A stretch of 62,386 nt of DNA from an uncultured Hungatella sp. (GCA_947089145.1 CAMUJH010000024.1:1-62386), one strand, 5' to 3'; shown: positions 1 through 8,675, numbered from the stretch's first letter. The notes: a model not told the origin generated them from the letters alone. Translations and numbers: made by a program.

Positions 1-143
1 CCTCCGTGCCGTTATAAAACGTCACCAGCTTCGGCACCGGGAGGGTTATAAGCTTACAGGCTCAGCGTCCACTCCTTCCTGCCCTTTTTTCCGAACAGGA
101 AGGTGAACAGGCGGTCCTTGTGTTCCCTGTTTACTGCTGCCAT
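1..143 (-). pseudogene. Rpn/PD-(D/E)XK nuclease-family transposase, decayed 5' part
   Basis: An ATG at 143 behind AGGAAAGGAG opens a frame that begins MAAVNREHKDRLF and stops after 29 codons at 54-56. This start resembles the N-terminus of the Rpn/YhgA-like 'PD-(D/E)XK nuclease family transposase' proteins abundant in Lachnospiraceae. Past the stop, a different frame (49 down to 1) reads ITLPVPKLVTFYNGTE, which resembles a later segment of the same family. The simplest reading is an internal deletion plus frameshift. The rest lies outside the window. The family assignment comes from recalled motifs, not a search. Confidence 0.6.
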
Positions 144-203
144 CTTTAAGCATTCACTCCTTTCCTGGATCACCGGGCCATCCGGATCGATTCCGATACC
201 AAC

Positions 204-232
204 ATTATACTCAAGCAGTGGCCAAAAAACAA
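204..232 (-). promoter_or_regulatory. Putative sigma-A promoter of the Rpn remnant
   Basis: On the minus strand TTGTTT (227-232) and TATAAT (204-209) are separated by 17 bp, about 60 bp upstream of the ATG at 143. The -10 is perfect and the -35 weak. It would drive only a dead gene. Confidence 0.45.
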
Positions 233-362
233 TACCTGCCTTTTAATTCCTGCCAAATCGTGAATACCGCCTTGGCCAATGCCCCTGTCTTGCCACAGAA
301 CATTGATCCCAAAGAAAATGAATTACCCCACTGCAAGCTGCGTGGAATTGAACCCGGAGAGA

Positions 363-1025
363 TTAAAATTTCAATTCCCGTATATTCTTAAGCGTCTCCC
401 CATAAGGCCTCCCCTTGCCGAACAGTAGCGTGGTTCCCAGCACAAACCCCTTTACCCCCTTGGGGGCGTATTCCAGAATCTTGTCTGCGCCGCAGGCCCC
501 GTCCCAATAGATTTCAAAGTCCATGTCCTCCTTAATGGACAGAAGCTTGGTAAGCTTTTTCCCCACATAGGGCAGGTACATCTGCCCTGCGTTTCCCGGG
601 TTTACAGACATCACCAGCACCTTTTTCACGATCCGCAGCATCTCCAGCACCGTCTCTACCGATGTCCCTGGATTAATTGCGATGCCGGGGATCATCCCGG
701 CATTAATCACCTTCTGCAAAGTGGTGGACGGATGGTACTCCGCCTCAGGGTGAATGTATACGGTATCGCCTTTCCTCAGATTCCCCAGAAACAGATCCAC
801 GCAGTTATTGGGATGCTCGATCATCAGATGGACATCCAGCGGCTTGGACGAGGCGGAAGCTATGTAGCGCATATCGTTTAACGACATGGCAAAATTCGGC
901 ACATACCGTCCGTCCATGATATCAATATGGAAAGAATCGATCCCTCCCTCATCCAGTTCCCTTACCTCTTTCTCCAGGTTGCCGTAATTGGCGCACATCA
1001 TGGAGGCCGTTAACTCAAATTGCAT
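363..1025 (-). CDS. Ribulose-phosphate 3-epimerase-like TIM-barrel protein
   Basis: This 220-residue protein belongs to the ribulose-phosphate 3-epimerase family, which interconverts xylulose-5-P and ribulose-5-P in the cytoplasm. The four metal/catalytic positions are visible: H33 and D35 in the HIDIMDG motif, H66 in DVHLM, and D175 in YWDGACG, along with the phosphate-binding SVNPGNAGQ loop. The D175 motif differs from the usual VDGG, so a specialised substrate is possible. The ATG at 1025 is preferred because GAGGAAAGAGGTG precedes it; a GTG at 1073 overlapping the upstream stop would add 16 residues. It is the last gene of the glycan operon, next to a HAD phosphatase and near a sugar-phosphate isomerase, so it probably feeds a cluster-specific sugar rather than central metabolism. 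Confidence 0.82.
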   Translation of the reverse strand: MQFELTASMMCANYGNLEKEVRELDEGGIDSFHIDIMDGRYVPNFAMSLNDMRYIASASSKPLDVHLMIEHPNNCVDLFLGNLRKGDTVYIHPEAEYHPSTTLQKVINAGMIPGIAINPGTSVETVLEMLRIVKKVLVMSVNPGNAGQMYLPYVGKKLTKLLSIKEDMDFEIYWDGACGADKILEYAPKGVKGFVLGTTLLFGKGRPYGETLKNIRELKF

Positions 1026-1069
1026 ATTCAGCACCTCTTTCCTCATCCTTTCGCATTGGTCAAGAACTT

Positions 1070-1441
1070 TCACTTTTCTCTTATAATCTCCGGAAGAGAA
1101 AAATGATCTCTGTCCAGATTCAGTGCCACTGCCATATCCAGGCCGGAAGGTTTCCGGTCATTGACCAGTATCCGCTCCCCCATGGGCATGTCAAATAAAA
1201 TCCGGTCAAATCTTATGCCATGGCTTTCTAAAAACGCCAAGGTTTTTTCCCTGTAATATTCCTGCCTGGAAGTCAGGATGATCACCTGGTCTTCTTTTGG
1301 CAGTTTGTCCAAATATTCTTTTACGCCTTCCAGCAGGGTATCTTCCCCGTGGCTTTTATAGCCGTTATGTTTCACCAATGTCCCGTCCAAGTCGAAAATC
1401 CAGGTCTTTGGAAGCGTTGACAGCGTCAATACCTGCTCCAT
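1070..1441 (-). CDS. HAD-superfamily phosphatase of a sugar-nucleotide pathway
   Basis: A 123-residue capless HAD hydrolase. Motif I is FDLDGTL with D17 and D19, motif II is ILTSR, and the acidic C-terminal motif is LVNDRKP. Such small HAD proteins in capsule clusters dephosphorylate sugar phosphates or bisphosphates. The ATG at 1441 sits behind GGGGAGGG and overlaps the 3' end of the upstream glycosyltransferase by 16 bp, which suggests translational coupling. By analogy with GmhB in heptose activation, it may remove a 5-phosphate from a pentose 1,5-bisphosphate; the substrate is inferred only from the neighbours. Confidence 0.75.
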   Translation of the reverse strand: MEQVLTLSTLPKTWIFDLDGTLVKHNGYKSHGEDTLLEGVKEYLDKLPKEDQVIILTSRQEYYREKTLAFLESHGIRFDRILFDMPMGERILVNDRKPSGLDMAVALNLDRDHFSLPEIIREK

Positions 1442-2667
1442 TGGAATCCCTCCCCAATCATAATATTTTCCCAGCCTTCCAGCCAGTATATCTCCATGGC
1501 TTTCCATTGGGTATCACAGTACTGGTAATCCGGATACAAGGCGACTTTCCGGCAGCAGGCGTCCCGAATCACGTCACAGAGCCCGCTGCGGATGCCGATA
1601 AATGTCCCCGCCCGTTCCACTGCTGACCGCATCTCCTCAATAGGCGGGGAAATAGGGCATGTATTTGGCAGAGGCTTCTCGTCCCCCGCAACGTTGGTAT
1701 AGCAGTCATATCCCCGATCCAGATAATCTTTCACAATCCGCTCCCACACCTCCGCTTCCAGCGCCGTCACGGATTTGGCATAAGGCGAAAAAATTACAGA
1801 CCTTCCCCGCTTCATTTCTTTCAGCCTGCCATATGGCTTCAAAAATACCGGAGAGAATGGTTTCGTCCAAGGAGGAAGCCCGAATATCCCGCAGCAATAG
1901 ATTTTCTCCAACGGAATGCATTTCATGTAAAGCGCTTTTGAAAGATTTACCGCATAGGGCCTGTCCTGATGGGGGATAAAAATATCCGGCTCATCAAAAA
2001 ACAGCGCCGCCTGAACGGCTTCATCCATCTCCCTCTGGGCAAACACCTCTACCGGATAATCAGAAAAAATCCTGACAACCTGGCCGCAGGCCGCCCCAAC
2101 CACCGCTATCACGCATTGGGCGGCCTTCCTCTTCTGTATAAAATGGGGAAGATATGACATGGTAAAATAGATATCGCCTAAGGCGGAAAAGGGACATAGG
2201 AAAATAAAGCGGTCAGGATATGCCTCCCTTAGGCACAGCAGGGTGAGTCTCCCCCGCTCCGCCCGCCTATGCTTTCGAAGCATTGTCTCCGGGGACAGGG
2301 AATATTCTGCGTAAGTGTTGTAGTCAACCAGTTTCTCCACCCGCCCGCTGTATCCCAGGCGTTTCAGCTGGTCAGCCATGGCGGCGTAAGCCCTTGCTGC
2401 TATGCACACAATCGTATTTTCCTGATGTCTTTCTTCCCGAACCGTCTCCGGTGAAACAATCCTGATCTTTCGGTAATGCTTTCCCTGCTTCGCCTCATTG
2501 TTATCTAAAATCGCTTCAACAGGAAACCCTCGATCCAAAAGCAGATCTGCCAATTCCTCTGTTGCATTGCAATGTCCAAACAGGTATATTCTTCTATTCT
2601 GGACGACTCCTGTCCGGATCAGCCCATCCAGACAGGAAACCATCTCCTCATAATGCAGCTTATCCAC
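1426..2667 (-). CDS. GT9-like glycosyltransferase with N-terminal Rossmann-like module
   Basis: A 413-residue two-part protein. Residues ~23-120 form a small nucleotide-binding-like module (IYLFGHCNATEELADLL, then AILDNN). Residues ~150-413 resemble GT-B enzymes of the heptosyltransferase (GT9) group, with LCPFSALGDIYF near the start of the domain and GIRSGLCD near its end. It is paralogous to the protein at 4710-6065, which has the same layout. The start is a GTG with a weak ribosome binding site, so the first few residues are uncertain. It is probably a cytoplasmic transferase that uses a sugar activated by the adjacent pathway; donor and acceptor are unknown. Confidence 0.65.
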   Translation of the reverse strand: MDKLHYEEMVSCLDGLIRTGVVQNRRIYLFGHCNATEELADLLLDRGFPVEAILDNNEAKQGKHYRKIRIVSPETVREERHQENTIVCIAARAYAAMADQLKRLGYSGRVEKLVDYNTYAEYSLSPETMLRKHRRAERGRLTLLCLREAYPDRFIFLCPFSALGDIYFTMSYLPHFIQKRKAAQCVIAVVGAACGQVVRIFSDYPVEVFAQREMDEAVQAALFFDEPDIFIPHQDRPYAVNLSKALYMKCIPLEKIYCCGIFGLPPWTKPFSPVFLKPYGRLKEMKRGRSVIFSPYAKSVTALEAEVWERIVKDYLDRGYDCYTNVAGDEKPLPNTCPISPPIEEMRSAVERAGTFIGIRSGLCDVIRDACCRKVALYPDYQYCDTQWKAMEIYWLEGWENIMIGEGFQWSRY

Positions 2668-2695
2668 CCTTTACTACCATCCCGCCTCTGTTAAT

Positions 2696-3070
2696 TCAAT
2701 GAAAAAGTGCGCAGATCGCTTCTTCCTTTGTAAGAATTCCAGCATCCACAAAATTCAGTATCCCTCCAAAGCTTTCCTCCTGCGAAAGTAATTGAAACCG
2801 ATCTGAAAATTCATACATAAAATAAAGTTCCCTTAACTGCCTTACGGTTTGGTGCGGCAGCTTCCGGCAGGAAAAACGCTTTCCTTCTGCAAGATTTTCA
2901 TCAGACAAAACCAATATTTTTTTCCTACAGTTTTCCAGTTTATCAGAATCGCCAAACTGTATGAAAAGATCAAGATATTCCTGACTCACAGCAGGAATAA
3001 GAAATATCCTGTCATAGTATTCCAAATCTTTTTCCAGTTCCTCCAGCAGCACATCATGATATCCAGCCAT
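2696..3070 (-). CDS. Hypothetical protein of the glycan cluster
   Basis: A 124-residue acidic, probably helical protein of a family I do not recognise. GGGAGG lies just before the ATG. There is no signal peptide or membrane segment. It sits in line with the flanking transferases (15 bp after one stop, 28 bp before the next start), so it is very probably cotranscribed and cytoplasmic. It could be a partner of the preceding glycosyltransferase, but nothing in the sequence proves this. Confidence 0.6.
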   Translation of the reverse strand: MAGYHDVLLEELEKDLEYYDRIFLIPAVSQEYLDLFIQFGDSDKLENCRKKILVLSDENLAEGKRFSCRKLPHQTVRQLRELYFMYEFSDRFQLLSQEESFGGILNFVDAGILTKEEAICALFH

Positions 3071-3085
3071 AAGCCTCCCGATTCC

Positions 3086-4738
3086 CTATGAAATAACTTC
3101 TTTTTTCTTTCTGTCATAAACACATTGACTGATTTTTACTGCCATCCTTTGATAATAGCCGCAGTTATAGTAAACCGGCTTGCATCCAAAAGAAAAATCC
3201 CCGTGGGTAAATGCCAATTCTGCAAACTCCGAAGCATCTGCTATGACGGCATCCGGCAGGCACTCTGACAGCTGCCTGTAGCACCATTCCAATTCCCGGT
3301 TTTGTTCCCGGATGGCATCCGCCTGCGGATACTCTTCTGATCTGTCATAATATACGCTGTGGCGTTCACATAAAAAATTTTTAACAATAATGATGGGACG
3401 GCCAGACTGTTTTAATTTATCCGCAAAATGCGGAACATACCTTTTAAACAGCCTTCTTCTCTCTTCACACAGAAAAGGGAGCCTGGCATATCTGTTTAAT
3501 TCCCGCAGGTGAAGTTCCTGTAAAAATTCCGAATCCGTAATATAGCAGCCCTCACGGATCTCCACTAAATCATAAATTTCATCCAGCAGATCAATGACAA
3601 TGTAATCCGCCTTCTGCAGATTCGCGCTGCGGCAAAATGTTTTATTTACATCCTGCTCCACACATCTTTTCCGATATGCATTTTTAAACCCGGCGGAACA
3701 ACCAGACAATGTTTCCCCCGCCCCGTCGCACATCAGGCTGATAATGCTGCTGTACCCATAATCCTCTTTTAAGAAATCCTCATCCAGCAGCATGGCATGG
3801 AGGATCACCCTCAAATTATAGCTTCCTGCTAAAACACAGCTTTTCTCCTGCAGTTCAAGATCCAGATATTTAGAAAACCATTGGTTCAGGCAGCCTTTAA
3901 ACTCGGAAAAAAAATCTGCATATTGGTTTTTTACTTCCAACGGCACATTAAGATCGCTCCGCTTTTTCAGGCGGAACAAAATATCCTTAAAAATGTGAAA
4001 GGACACCTCATATAACTGCATCCAGCACGCTTCAAAATGTCCGTCCCTTTGAAAGCTCTTATTTAATTCGTCAACGCTTTGGCGCACCTCAAAATAGTGG
4101 TCATAACTTGTAGACAAATTTCCTTCCCGCATATAGCGGTAATTATAAAGCGGAATGTCCAAAAAACAGATCCTGTCAGCCCTGGCATACAGCTGCGCAT
4201 TGAACACCAGATCCTCACAGATACGGTTGCTCATGGCAATATCCCCACGTTTCACCAGTTCTGCGGAAAACATCTTATTACACAAGAGCGGCATTAAGTG
4301 CCCCAGGGGCTCTGCACTCTCTTTCATGCTCACCGCCTGTGCAGTCTTATATTCCAGCGGCCACTCTGTATTCTCTTTCCCTGCGTACCGGTACGAAAAG
4401 ACGCAGATATCAGCACCCTGTTCTGAAATGCGGCTTCTCACCTGCCAAACCAATCCCGTATCCAAATAATCATCCGAGTCAACGAACAAAACATATTTCC
4501 CTGCCGCCAGCCGGATTCCCAGGTTCCTTGTAATGCCCTGGCCTTCATTCCGTTTTTCAATATACCGGATTCTGGAATCAAGCCTTTCCCATTTCCTGCA
4601 TATTTCCCCAGAATGATCCGTAGAGCCATCATTGATCATAATAATTTCCAAATTCCGGTATGTCTGGTTTACAACAGATTGGATACATTCTTCCAGATAA
4701 GCTTCCGTATTATATACCGGGATAATTACTGACACCAT
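3086..4738 (-). CDS. GT2 glycosyltransferase with C-terminal DUF6270-like domain
   Basis: A 550-residue fusion. Residues ~1-230 are a GT-A family 2 transferase, with VSVIIPVYN, NDGSTD and the metal-binding DSDDYLD motif. The last ~200 residues (from DYIVIDLLDEIYDL onward) resemble DUF6270, an uncharacterised domain seen in surface-polysaccharide clusters. The ATG at 4738 is chosen for its GGAGGAG site; an upstream in-frame ATG at 4777 would add 13 residues that are poor for this family. It overlaps the preceding gene by 29 bp. The role is sugar transfer to a growing glycan, perhaps with a modification step by the C-terminal domain; the substrate is unknown. Confidence 0.75.
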   Translation of the reverse strand: MVSVIIPVYNTEAYLEECIQSVVNQTYRNLEIIMINDGSTDHSGEICRKWERLDSRIRYIEKRNEGQGITRNLGIRLAAGKYVLFVDSDDYLDTGLVWQVRSRISEQGADICVFSYRYAGKENTEWPLEYKTAQAVSMKESAEPLGHLMPLLCNKMFSAELVKRGDIAMSNRICEDLVFNAQLYARADRICFLDIPLYNYRYMREGNLSTSYDHYFEVRQSVDELNKSFQRDGHFEACWMQLYEVSFHIFKDILFRLKKRSDLNVPLEVKNQYADFFSEFKGCLNQWFSKYLDLELQEKSCVLAGSYNLRVILHAMLLDEDFLKEDYGYSSIISLMCDGAGETLSGCSAGFKNAYRKRCVEQDVNKTFCRSANLQKADYIVIDLLDEIYDLVEIREGCYITDSEFLQELHLRELNRYARLPFLCEERRRLFKRYVPHFADKLKQSGRPIIIVKNFLCERHSVYYDRSEEYPQADAIREQNRELEWCYRQLSECLPDAVIADASEFAELAFTHGDFSFGCKPVYYNCGYYQRMAVKISQCVYDRKKKEVIS

Positions 4739-6065
4739 AAGGCTCCTCCAGGATCTCTTTTTGCTGAACAGCTTCAATGATCTTCTGTTTCAAAACATCT
4801 TCGTCTTTCTTTTCATAGACAAATTCCACGGCATCCGGGTTTAACCCCATTTTTTTCAAGCTGAAATACTCGTATCTGGCAGCGTTGAAGCCGCTTTCAT
4901 ACAGAATAACCATTTTACATTTGGCCTGGCTGACAATATCACATAAACCGCTTCTCAGCGCAACAAATCCCCCGGCATACTCCAGCACCTGAACCGCTTC
5001 CTCATAGGGAAACCAGATTGGCACCGTTCCGGGAACAGGCCGCTCCGCATCCCCGCTGCAGTTTGTCGCCACGGTCCATCCCTTTTTCACCAAATCCGCC
5101 GCAATCTCCGCCCAGGCCTCGATTCCCATCTCCGGCACAAAGGAACCGGCATACGGAGCCATAATCACGGTTCTATGAGGTTTTAACCCCAGCCTTTTAA
5201 ACAGAGCTTCCGCATACCCGCTTTGCCCGTTTATTTCAATCCGTTTCTTTTCCGTTCCACAAGGCAAATCAAAAACGTCATATAAAAACATTTCATTGAA
5301 CGTGATCTGCGGGTACTCGTCCGCGTATAAATACCGCTTGGTCCGCCAGCCCCAATACAGCAATGGCTTCACCAGCATTTTCCTGCTTCCGAGAAACTCC
5401 CACGCTTTCAGCAGCTTTTCCATCTCATCCTTTGATACCCGTTCAATCTGCCCAACGCCAAACAGCAGCGCTGTTTTCCTGCAGCTTTCCGCTGACACTG
5501 CCATGACATACGGCCCGGGCTGTTCCTTCTTCAAAAATGCGTCCAGATATACGCATGCCATATAAATATCCCCCGTCCCGGGATAGGGGCATAAGAACAG
5601 CCAGCGATTTTGCGGATAACTTTGCTGAATCCGCAGATAAATCCTGTATCCTTCCTCTGCGTCCGCAAAGCGCTCCTGCAAAATTTCCAGGGAGTCGTCA
5701 TCCTTCCTTCGGCTTTCTGTTACCGGAATATGGAGCATACTGCCGCACCCAAGGGCATGCAGCTGCTCTTCCATCTCCCGGTAATATTTCGAGCATATGA
5801 TCACAGCCGCATCCCCGTCCTGTTCCTGAAAATACGATTCCGGCAAATAAACCGGAACTCCCAGACAGGTTCCCCCTGCTTTTTTCTTATTATTATCCAA
5901 TATGGCCTTAAGCCGGACACCATTCTCAAGCAGCACGTCCCGGATATCTCTTGTATAAATGGTACACCCGAAAATCAGGACATCTTTTTCTGTAAAGTAT
6001 CCTCCCTGGATACTTCTTTCGATTTCTTCTTTAATTAACCGCCTGTCTTCTTCTAATGCTAACAT
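4710..6065 (-). CDS. GT9-like glycosyltransferase with N-terminal Rossmann-like module (second paralogue)
   Basis: A 451-residue protein with the same two-part plan as the gene at 1426-2667. An N-terminal module (residues ~27-120; VLIFGCTIYTRDI, AILDNN, AVIICSKYYREM) is followed by a GT-B-like region with LCPYPGTGDIYMA and ALRSGLCDIV. The start is clear: GGAAGAG ahead of the ATG. Two such paralogues in one operon suggest two successive linkages using related donors. The GT9 resemblance is by motif only, so another GT-B family remains possible. Confidence 0.65.
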   Translation of the reverse strand: MLALEEDRRLIKEEIERSIQGGYFTEKDVLIFGCTIYTRDIRDVLLENGVRLKAILDNNKKKAGGTCLGVPVYLPESYFQEQDGDAAVIICSKYYREMEEQLHALGCGSMLHIPVTESRRKDDDSLEILQERFADAEEGYRIYLRIQQSYPQNRWLFLCPYPGTGDIYMACVYLDAFLKKEQPGPYVMAVSAESCRKTALLFGVGQIERVSKDEMEKLLKAWEFLGSRKMLVKPLLYWGWRTKRYLYADEYPQITFNEMFLYDVFDLPCGTEKKRIEINGQSGYAEALFKRLGLKPHRTVIMAPYAGSFVPEMGIEAWAEIAADLVKKGWTVATNCSGDAERPVPGTVPIWFPYEEAVQVLEYAGGFVALRSGLCDIVSQAKCKMVILYESGFNAARYEYFSLKKMGLNPDAVEFVYEKKDEDVLKQKIIEAVQQKEILEEPYGVSNYPGI

Positions 6066-6077
6066 TGCTCTTCCATC

Positions 6078-6512
6078 CTACACATATAAGGCGTTCTTCA
6101 CATAGTCTTCAAGAGTAATCCCCGCCTTCCCGATGATATGCGGATTTCCATATGGCTCCTCCAAAGAAATGACCACCACTGACGGATGAAACTGAACCAG
6201 CCTGTAATAATCCAATAAGCCGTTTAAACGCTCCCTGTCCGTCTTTGCCAGGCAAACCGCACTGTCCGCCATGACTGACTCCGCCTGTTTTAGTACTGCG
6301 TCCTGATCCGTCGCAATCACCGCCTTATTCAGGTATTTTTTCTTTAAATACCATGGCAGCAGCTTCACTGCCGTCTGATTTAGCTCGCTGTCCAATGCCG
6401 GGAATACAAAGATGCCCGTCTTCTCATTTATGGGGAACTGCCTTTTTAAGGCTATCCAGTACTCCCGTCCCCCCACGGCTCCCTGGTATTCTTCTGACAA
6501 TTCAAAATCCAT
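6078..6512 (-). CDS. Hypothetical protein between the sugar isomerase and a GT9-like transferase
   Basis: About 144 residues beginning MDFELSEEYQ; family not recognised. The ATG at 6512 is chosen because GGAG lies 9 bp upstream. In-frame ATGs at 6527, 6542 and 6608 exist, the last overlapping the upstream isomerase gene by 56 bp. The sequence contains FVFPALDSELNQT and a segment, KAVIATDQD, that suggests an alpha/beta nucleotide-binding-like fold. No membrane or export signal is seen. It is retained in tight operon order, so it is probably functional in the glycan pathway. Confidence 0.55.
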   Translation of the reverse strand: MDFELSEEYQGAVGGREYWIALKRQFPINEKTGIFVFPALDSELNQTAVKLLPWYLKKKYLNKAVIATDQDAVLKQAESVMADSAVCLAKTDRERLNGLLDYYRLVQFHPSVVVISLEEPYGNPHIIGKAGITLEDYVKNALYV

Positions 6513-6552
6513 TCTCTTCTGCTCCATTGACGTACCAGCCATTTCCGGTTTC

Positions 6553-7131
6553 TTAGGCCAGCACCTTGCCAATATGTCCGCCGGGATGGTTGCGCTTAAA
6601 CTGCCCAAGCCCTACTTCCATCTTCTCGGCAACCATCATCGCCAGCCCCTGCAATACAATTAAATTTATAGTGGTAGAATTATTGGGCATAATGTTCCAT
6701 AAATCCCCCTCATGGTTTAAGTCCAGCACGATGCTGTTTGGGATCTCTTTGGCAAGTATGCTTTCCCGCTGAAAGGTCAGCAGCCACATAGCGATGTCCC
6801 GTTCCTTTAAAAACTTTGCCAGGTATACGGATTCCCAGGTTTCTCCGCTCTTCGTCAGGAGAATCACCATGTCGCCGTCTTTTACCACTCCCATGTCGCC
6901 ATGTACCGCTGAGTTTGTATGTAAAAAGCAGGCATCCAGCCCCATTGAAACCATGGAGCCCACAAACTTGTCACAGATAGGCACATTTTTCCCCAAACCG
7001 GTTACAATAATTTTGCGGCCCGACCGCAGGACTTCCACCGCTTCATCCACAAGGCGTTCAAATTCTCTTTCATTCAGCGAGTGAATGGAATGGTCAAATT
7101 CTTCTAACTGTTTCTCAAAATACCGAATCAT
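6553..7131 (-). CDS. Arabinose-5-phosphate isomerase-like SIS-domain protein (KdsD/GutQ type, no CBS domains)
   Basis: This 192-residue single SIS domain matches the sugar-isomerase core of KdsD/KpsF/GutQ, which interconverts ribulose-5-P and arabinose-5-P. Hallmarks are TGLGKN with K48, AVHGDMG (77-79 HGD), LLTKSGE (95-97) and NHPGGHIGKVL at the end. The C-terminal CBS pair of classical enzymes is missing. The ATG overlaps the stop of the upstream nucleotidyltransferase-kinase (ATGA), so the two are coupled. No KDO-8-P synthase or CMP-KDO synthetase is seen, so KDO is unlikely as the product. With the epimerase, kinase and HAD protein it suggests a pentose-activation route. Confidence 0.78.
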   Translation of the reverse strand: MIRYFEKQLEEFDHSIHSLNEREFERLVDEAVEVLRSGRKIIVTGLGKNVPICDKFVGSMVSMGLDACFLHTNSAVHGDMGVVKDGDMVILLTKSGETWESVYLAKFLKERDIAMWLLTFQRESILAKEIPNSIVLDLNHEGDLWNIMPNNSTTINLIVLQGLAMMVAEKMEVGLGQFKRNHPGGHIGKVLA

Positions 7132-8633
7132 AGCACATCCTCCAAGTAATACAATCCATTATAGAAAGCCCCGCAAACCGAATCATAATCCTGCCACGCA
7201 TAAGTCGTCAGGGAAAGCCAGATCACGGCATGGAGAAGTTTTATCTCATGCTCCTTTGCCCCTGTCAGTTCAAAAAAATCACGCTCCATATCTTCCCAAT
7301 GGTTGGAGGCGATTTGAAGGGAAATGCCCTTCTCCCCTATTTCCAGGCGGAAATTCTTAAGGTTAAACTGATCATAATTCCCGGCAATGGAGTAGTAAAG
7401 CTTTGCCCAGTCATAGCGGATGTCACCATAAAGCTCCGTATGCCCGAAATACCCCCTGGGATCAATCAATACCGGAGAGCCGTCCTCCCGAAGCATCAGA
7501 TTCGAGAATGTACAGTCGCCATGGATGAAATGGAACTTTTTACATTCCAGCCTATCCAGGCAGCGTTCCAGCTCCCTTTTGTGGTAATAGACATTCCTGC
7601 ACCTTTTGCCATTTACCAGGATCTCCCTCTCATTGGCAAAAGGCACCAGATCACGGATCTTGGAAAGCCTGTCCATGGTCTTTTTGTAATAAGCCTCCTT
7701 CATGCTGAAGGAATCCCCAGGGATCTGCCCTGCCCCGTGGAGAAGATGCAGGGCGCCGATAACTTTGGAGAGAATCTCCTTTTTCTCATCATAGGGAAGA
7801 TCATATTCATAAATATTCTTTCCTCTTATGACTTCCATCTCAAGAGGGGCATACCCATATATTTCAGGCAGGATCGGCAGCTTAAGCTGCCGCGCCTTCT
7901 CATACCATGCCCATTCCCTTTTTGCCAGCCTTTCCCCCTGGCTGTCCGCAGGCTCCTTGACCAGCACATTTCCTTTTATGTATATGCGGTTAAAGGGCCT
8001 GCATTTTTCCTTATGCAGCTTCTCATACTCTTCCAAAAGGCCAAACTCTTTCGTGCCTGCAAGGCTAAGTTCCTGAAACCGCACCCCGTTCTCCTGCAGC
8101 CAGCCCACGAATTCTCCCTCTGCCGGGACGTCCTCTATTTTCTTTTTATCCGTAAAAAGGAAAAAGCCGGCTACCCCATGGCACGAGGAAGCTTCCTCAA
8201 AAAAACGTCCCTCCCGGTAGCTCCATCTGCAGGGGAACGTGGCAGATATGCCGATGTAATCCTCTGCTACCCCGATGCATTCTTCATACTCTGCCGGCAG
8301 ACAAAATTCCTTTGGAAGGATCAGGTCTGACCAGATCAGCATAAACGGGCTGTTTTCAGGAAGCAGTCTCAGTGCCTGCCCGATTCCTGCGCAGGTGCCT
8401 GTCCCCTCTGCGTCAACAACCTGGAAGATCACTTCTGCAAATGCGGATAAATATTCCCGCAATACTTCCCTTTGGTAATCTGCAATAATAATAAATTTTT
8501 TATCCGGATACTTTCGGAACAGATAAAACAGCATTGGAAGATTTTCCACCGGAACCAATGCTTTCGGCTTATTATGGGTTAAATATCCCAATCGGCTGCC
8601 TTTTCCCCCGGCTTGTACAATTATGTATTCCAC
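7128..8633 (-). CDS. Bifunctional sugar nucleotidyltransferase-APH-type kinase fusion
   Basis: A 501-residue fusion. Residues 1-~225 are an NTP-transferase domain (VQAGGKGSRLG, then KPKALVPV, and IWSDL as the metal-binding acidic motif). Residues ~235-501 are an aminoglycoside/choline-kinase-like phosphotransferase with HGDCTFSNL (catalytic Asp and Asn) and LIDPRG (Mg-binding Asp). The start is GTG with GGGAG 7 bp upstream. The order kinase + nucleotidyltransferase + SIS isomerase + HAD phosphatase copies the chemistry of GmhA-HddA-GmhB-HddC heptose activation. A LicA/LicC-like choline route is an alternative, because the same two domains occur there. Confidence 0.75.
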   Translation of the reverse strand: MEYIIVQAGGKGSRLGYLTHNKPKALVPVENLPMLFYLFRKYPDKKFIIIADYQREVLREYLSAFAEVIFQVVDAEGTGTCAGIGQALRLLPENSPFMLIWSDLILPKEFCLPAEYEECIGVAEDYIGISATFPCRWSYREGRFFEEASSCHGVAGFFLFTDKKKIEDVPAEGEFVGWLQENGVRFQELSLAGTKEFGLLEEYEKLHKEKCRPFNRIYIKGNVLVKEPADSQGERLAKREWAWYEKARQLKLPILPEIYGYAPLEMEVIRGKNIYEYDLPYDEKKEILSKVIGALHLLHGAGQIPGDSFSMKEAYYKKTMDRLSKIRDLVPFANEREILVNGKRCRNVYYHKRELERCLDRLECKKFHFIHGDCTFSNLMLREDGSPVLIDPRGYFGHTELYGDIRYDWAKLYYSIAGNYDQFNLKNFRLEIGEKGISLQIASNHWEDMERDFFELTGAKEHEIKLLHAVIWLSLTTYAWQDYDSVCGAFYNGLYYLEDVL

Positions 8634-8675
8634 AGATCTTCTCCCTCTTATTTTCTTAATCGAGTACTCTAATCT

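Noticed and set aside
182-392. Open plus-strand frame ending ...GIEPGEIKISIPVYS before a stop at 390-392
   Set aside because: No start codon with a ribosome binding site, and it overlaps the 3' end of the epimerase gene; probably chance.
7230-8330. Long plus-strand open frame (366 codons)
   Set aside because: Exactly antisense to the nucleotidyltransferase-kinase gene, whose motifs are clear.
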